Assembly (NCBI GenBank): GCA_031553765.1
Contig: JAVBKY010000004.1
Span: 62,001-126,000 of the forward strand
Direction: 5' to 3'
Length of the DNA: 64,000 nt
Origin: JAITMY01 sp031553765
GTDB taxonomy: Bacteria; Bacteroidota; Bacteroidia; Bacteroidales; UBA932
Shown here: one piece after another, positions 63,450 to 64,000 of the stretch
How positions within the stretch are numbered: the stretch's first letter is position 1
How the letters are laid out: the number at the start of each line of letters is the position of its first letter
Notes under the pieces: generated by a model
What the model saw: only the letters and a program-made list of their open reading frames with translations
What the model was told of the DNA's origin: nothing
The model's database searches: none
Program-made: the position numbers and the translations under genes

Positions 63450-64000
63450 CTATAAACTCACCTTATTCAACTCCCCACAATTACACAAAATAAAATCCAT
63501 CCCATGGTGTTGCTCGACATTGGGTTCATGGTAATGACCGTAGTACCAACGCTTCAAATTTTTCTGCTTTTGTTGCAACGCCTCGAAGATTCTATCCATA
63601 GTGGCTCTTTCCTCATCAAGCGTTTGGCTTAGGGTATCATCCCGCCTCATCCAAGCCTGTACATTTTGTTTAGAGGTAGGATAGGCAAAGGAAGGACAAG
63701 TGTGCGTGGCCACAATAGTAATAGCATCAGCATACTCCTTGTTTATCTCTGACAACTTACCCTCGTCATAGCAGGGCAACTCCGCATCGCCCCAGTAGGA
63801 TTTTCTGCCTGTGCTATACTCCGTATTAATACGATATGAACGGTCAATGGAGGTGGCTCCACCAATACACAGAATGTTTTGTTGCAATACCGTTACTACT
63901 GTATAATCCGGCACTAAATGTAAATACTTATACTTTTTAAACGAGCCATCAAAGTAGGCAGGGTCGTCATGGTTGCCACGAAACATCAGCAGGTGGTTAT
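63450..64000 (-). CDS. Calcineurin-like metallophosphoesterase, 5' end outside window
   Basis: The frame stays open past the window edge. FRGNHDDPAYF is the GNHD metal-binding motif, ILCIGGATSIDR and VATHTCPSF follow, and YYGHYHEPN is the GHxH motif near the C-terminus. An internal ATG just before FRGNHDD is not the start because essential N-terminal metal ligands would be missing. Such enzymes hydrolyse phosphoesters with two metal ions; the substrate cannot be told. Its tail is repeated at 61920-62370. Confidence 0.88.
   Translation of the reverse strand, partial: NHLLMFRGNHDDPAYFDGSFKKYKYLHLVPDYTVVTVLQQNILCIGGATSIDRSYRINTEYSTGRKSYWGDAELPCYDEGKLSEINKEYADAITIVATHTCPSFAYPTSKQNVQAWMRRDDTLSQTLDEERATMDRIFEALQQKQKNLKRWYYGHYHEPNVEQHHGMDFILCNCGELNKVSL

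Overview
The window is chromosomal DNA from a member of the Bacteroidota, probably an anaerobic Bacteroidales-like organism. The evidence is the gene content (complete Na+-translocating NADH:quinone reductase operon, single-chain pyruvate:ferredoxin oxidoreductase, bifunctional aspartokinase/homoserine dehydrogenase, Rho with a long low-complexity insert, Lgt, Dxs, DUF2795 protein) and the many promoters of the Bacteroidota type TAnnTTTG placed 20-150 nt before start codons.

Regions 1-20 kb and 27-33 kb are mostly housekeeping: a GroES-like protein with thrA, a LysM/binding-protein-like lipoprotein-size secreted protein, a decayed RHS gene with a possible immunity partner, a YggS-type PLP protein, nqrABCDEF, rho, nifJ, an AddA-like helicase-nuclease, a corrinoid adenosyltransferase, lgt, an OmpA-family lipoprotein, dxs and tRNA-Leu(CAA).

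Region 20.3-24.4 kb is a small accessory block. A PD-(D/E)XK-like protein and an RNase J-like MBL protein overlap by ATGA. They sit in a module whose first bases are complementary to the start of a structured 3' site, the logic of an integron gene cassette. A Fic protein with a C-terminal winged-helix-like region follows.

Region 33.44-49.39 kb is an integrated mobile element in the 3' end of tRNA-Leu. The last 17 bp of the tRNA region recur at 49371-49387, beside a tyrosine integrase. The element has an integrase unit, a replication-like unit (excisionase-type HTH, DUF3987 P-loop protein, VirE-N/PriCT-2 protein) and a tight defence operon: Eco57I-type methylase, HEPN-like protein, two proteins with an N-terminal membrane segment, PLD-SF2 helicase fusion, one protein with a C-terminal membrane segment. 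A 124-bp nested hairpin lies in the leader of that operon.

Region 51.3-61.8 kb holds a second defence operon that matches Druantia type III: a 1159-aa DruH-like protein, a 2102-aa DruE-like helicase with a DUF1998-like C-terminus, plus an added HNH endonuclease. It is bordered by a decayed AlbA/RecG-like gene on the left and, on the right, by a truncated copy of a metallophosphoesterase gene whose fuller copy runs off the window end. About 42 kb of this window is therefore a defence-rich accessory zone interrupted by core genes.
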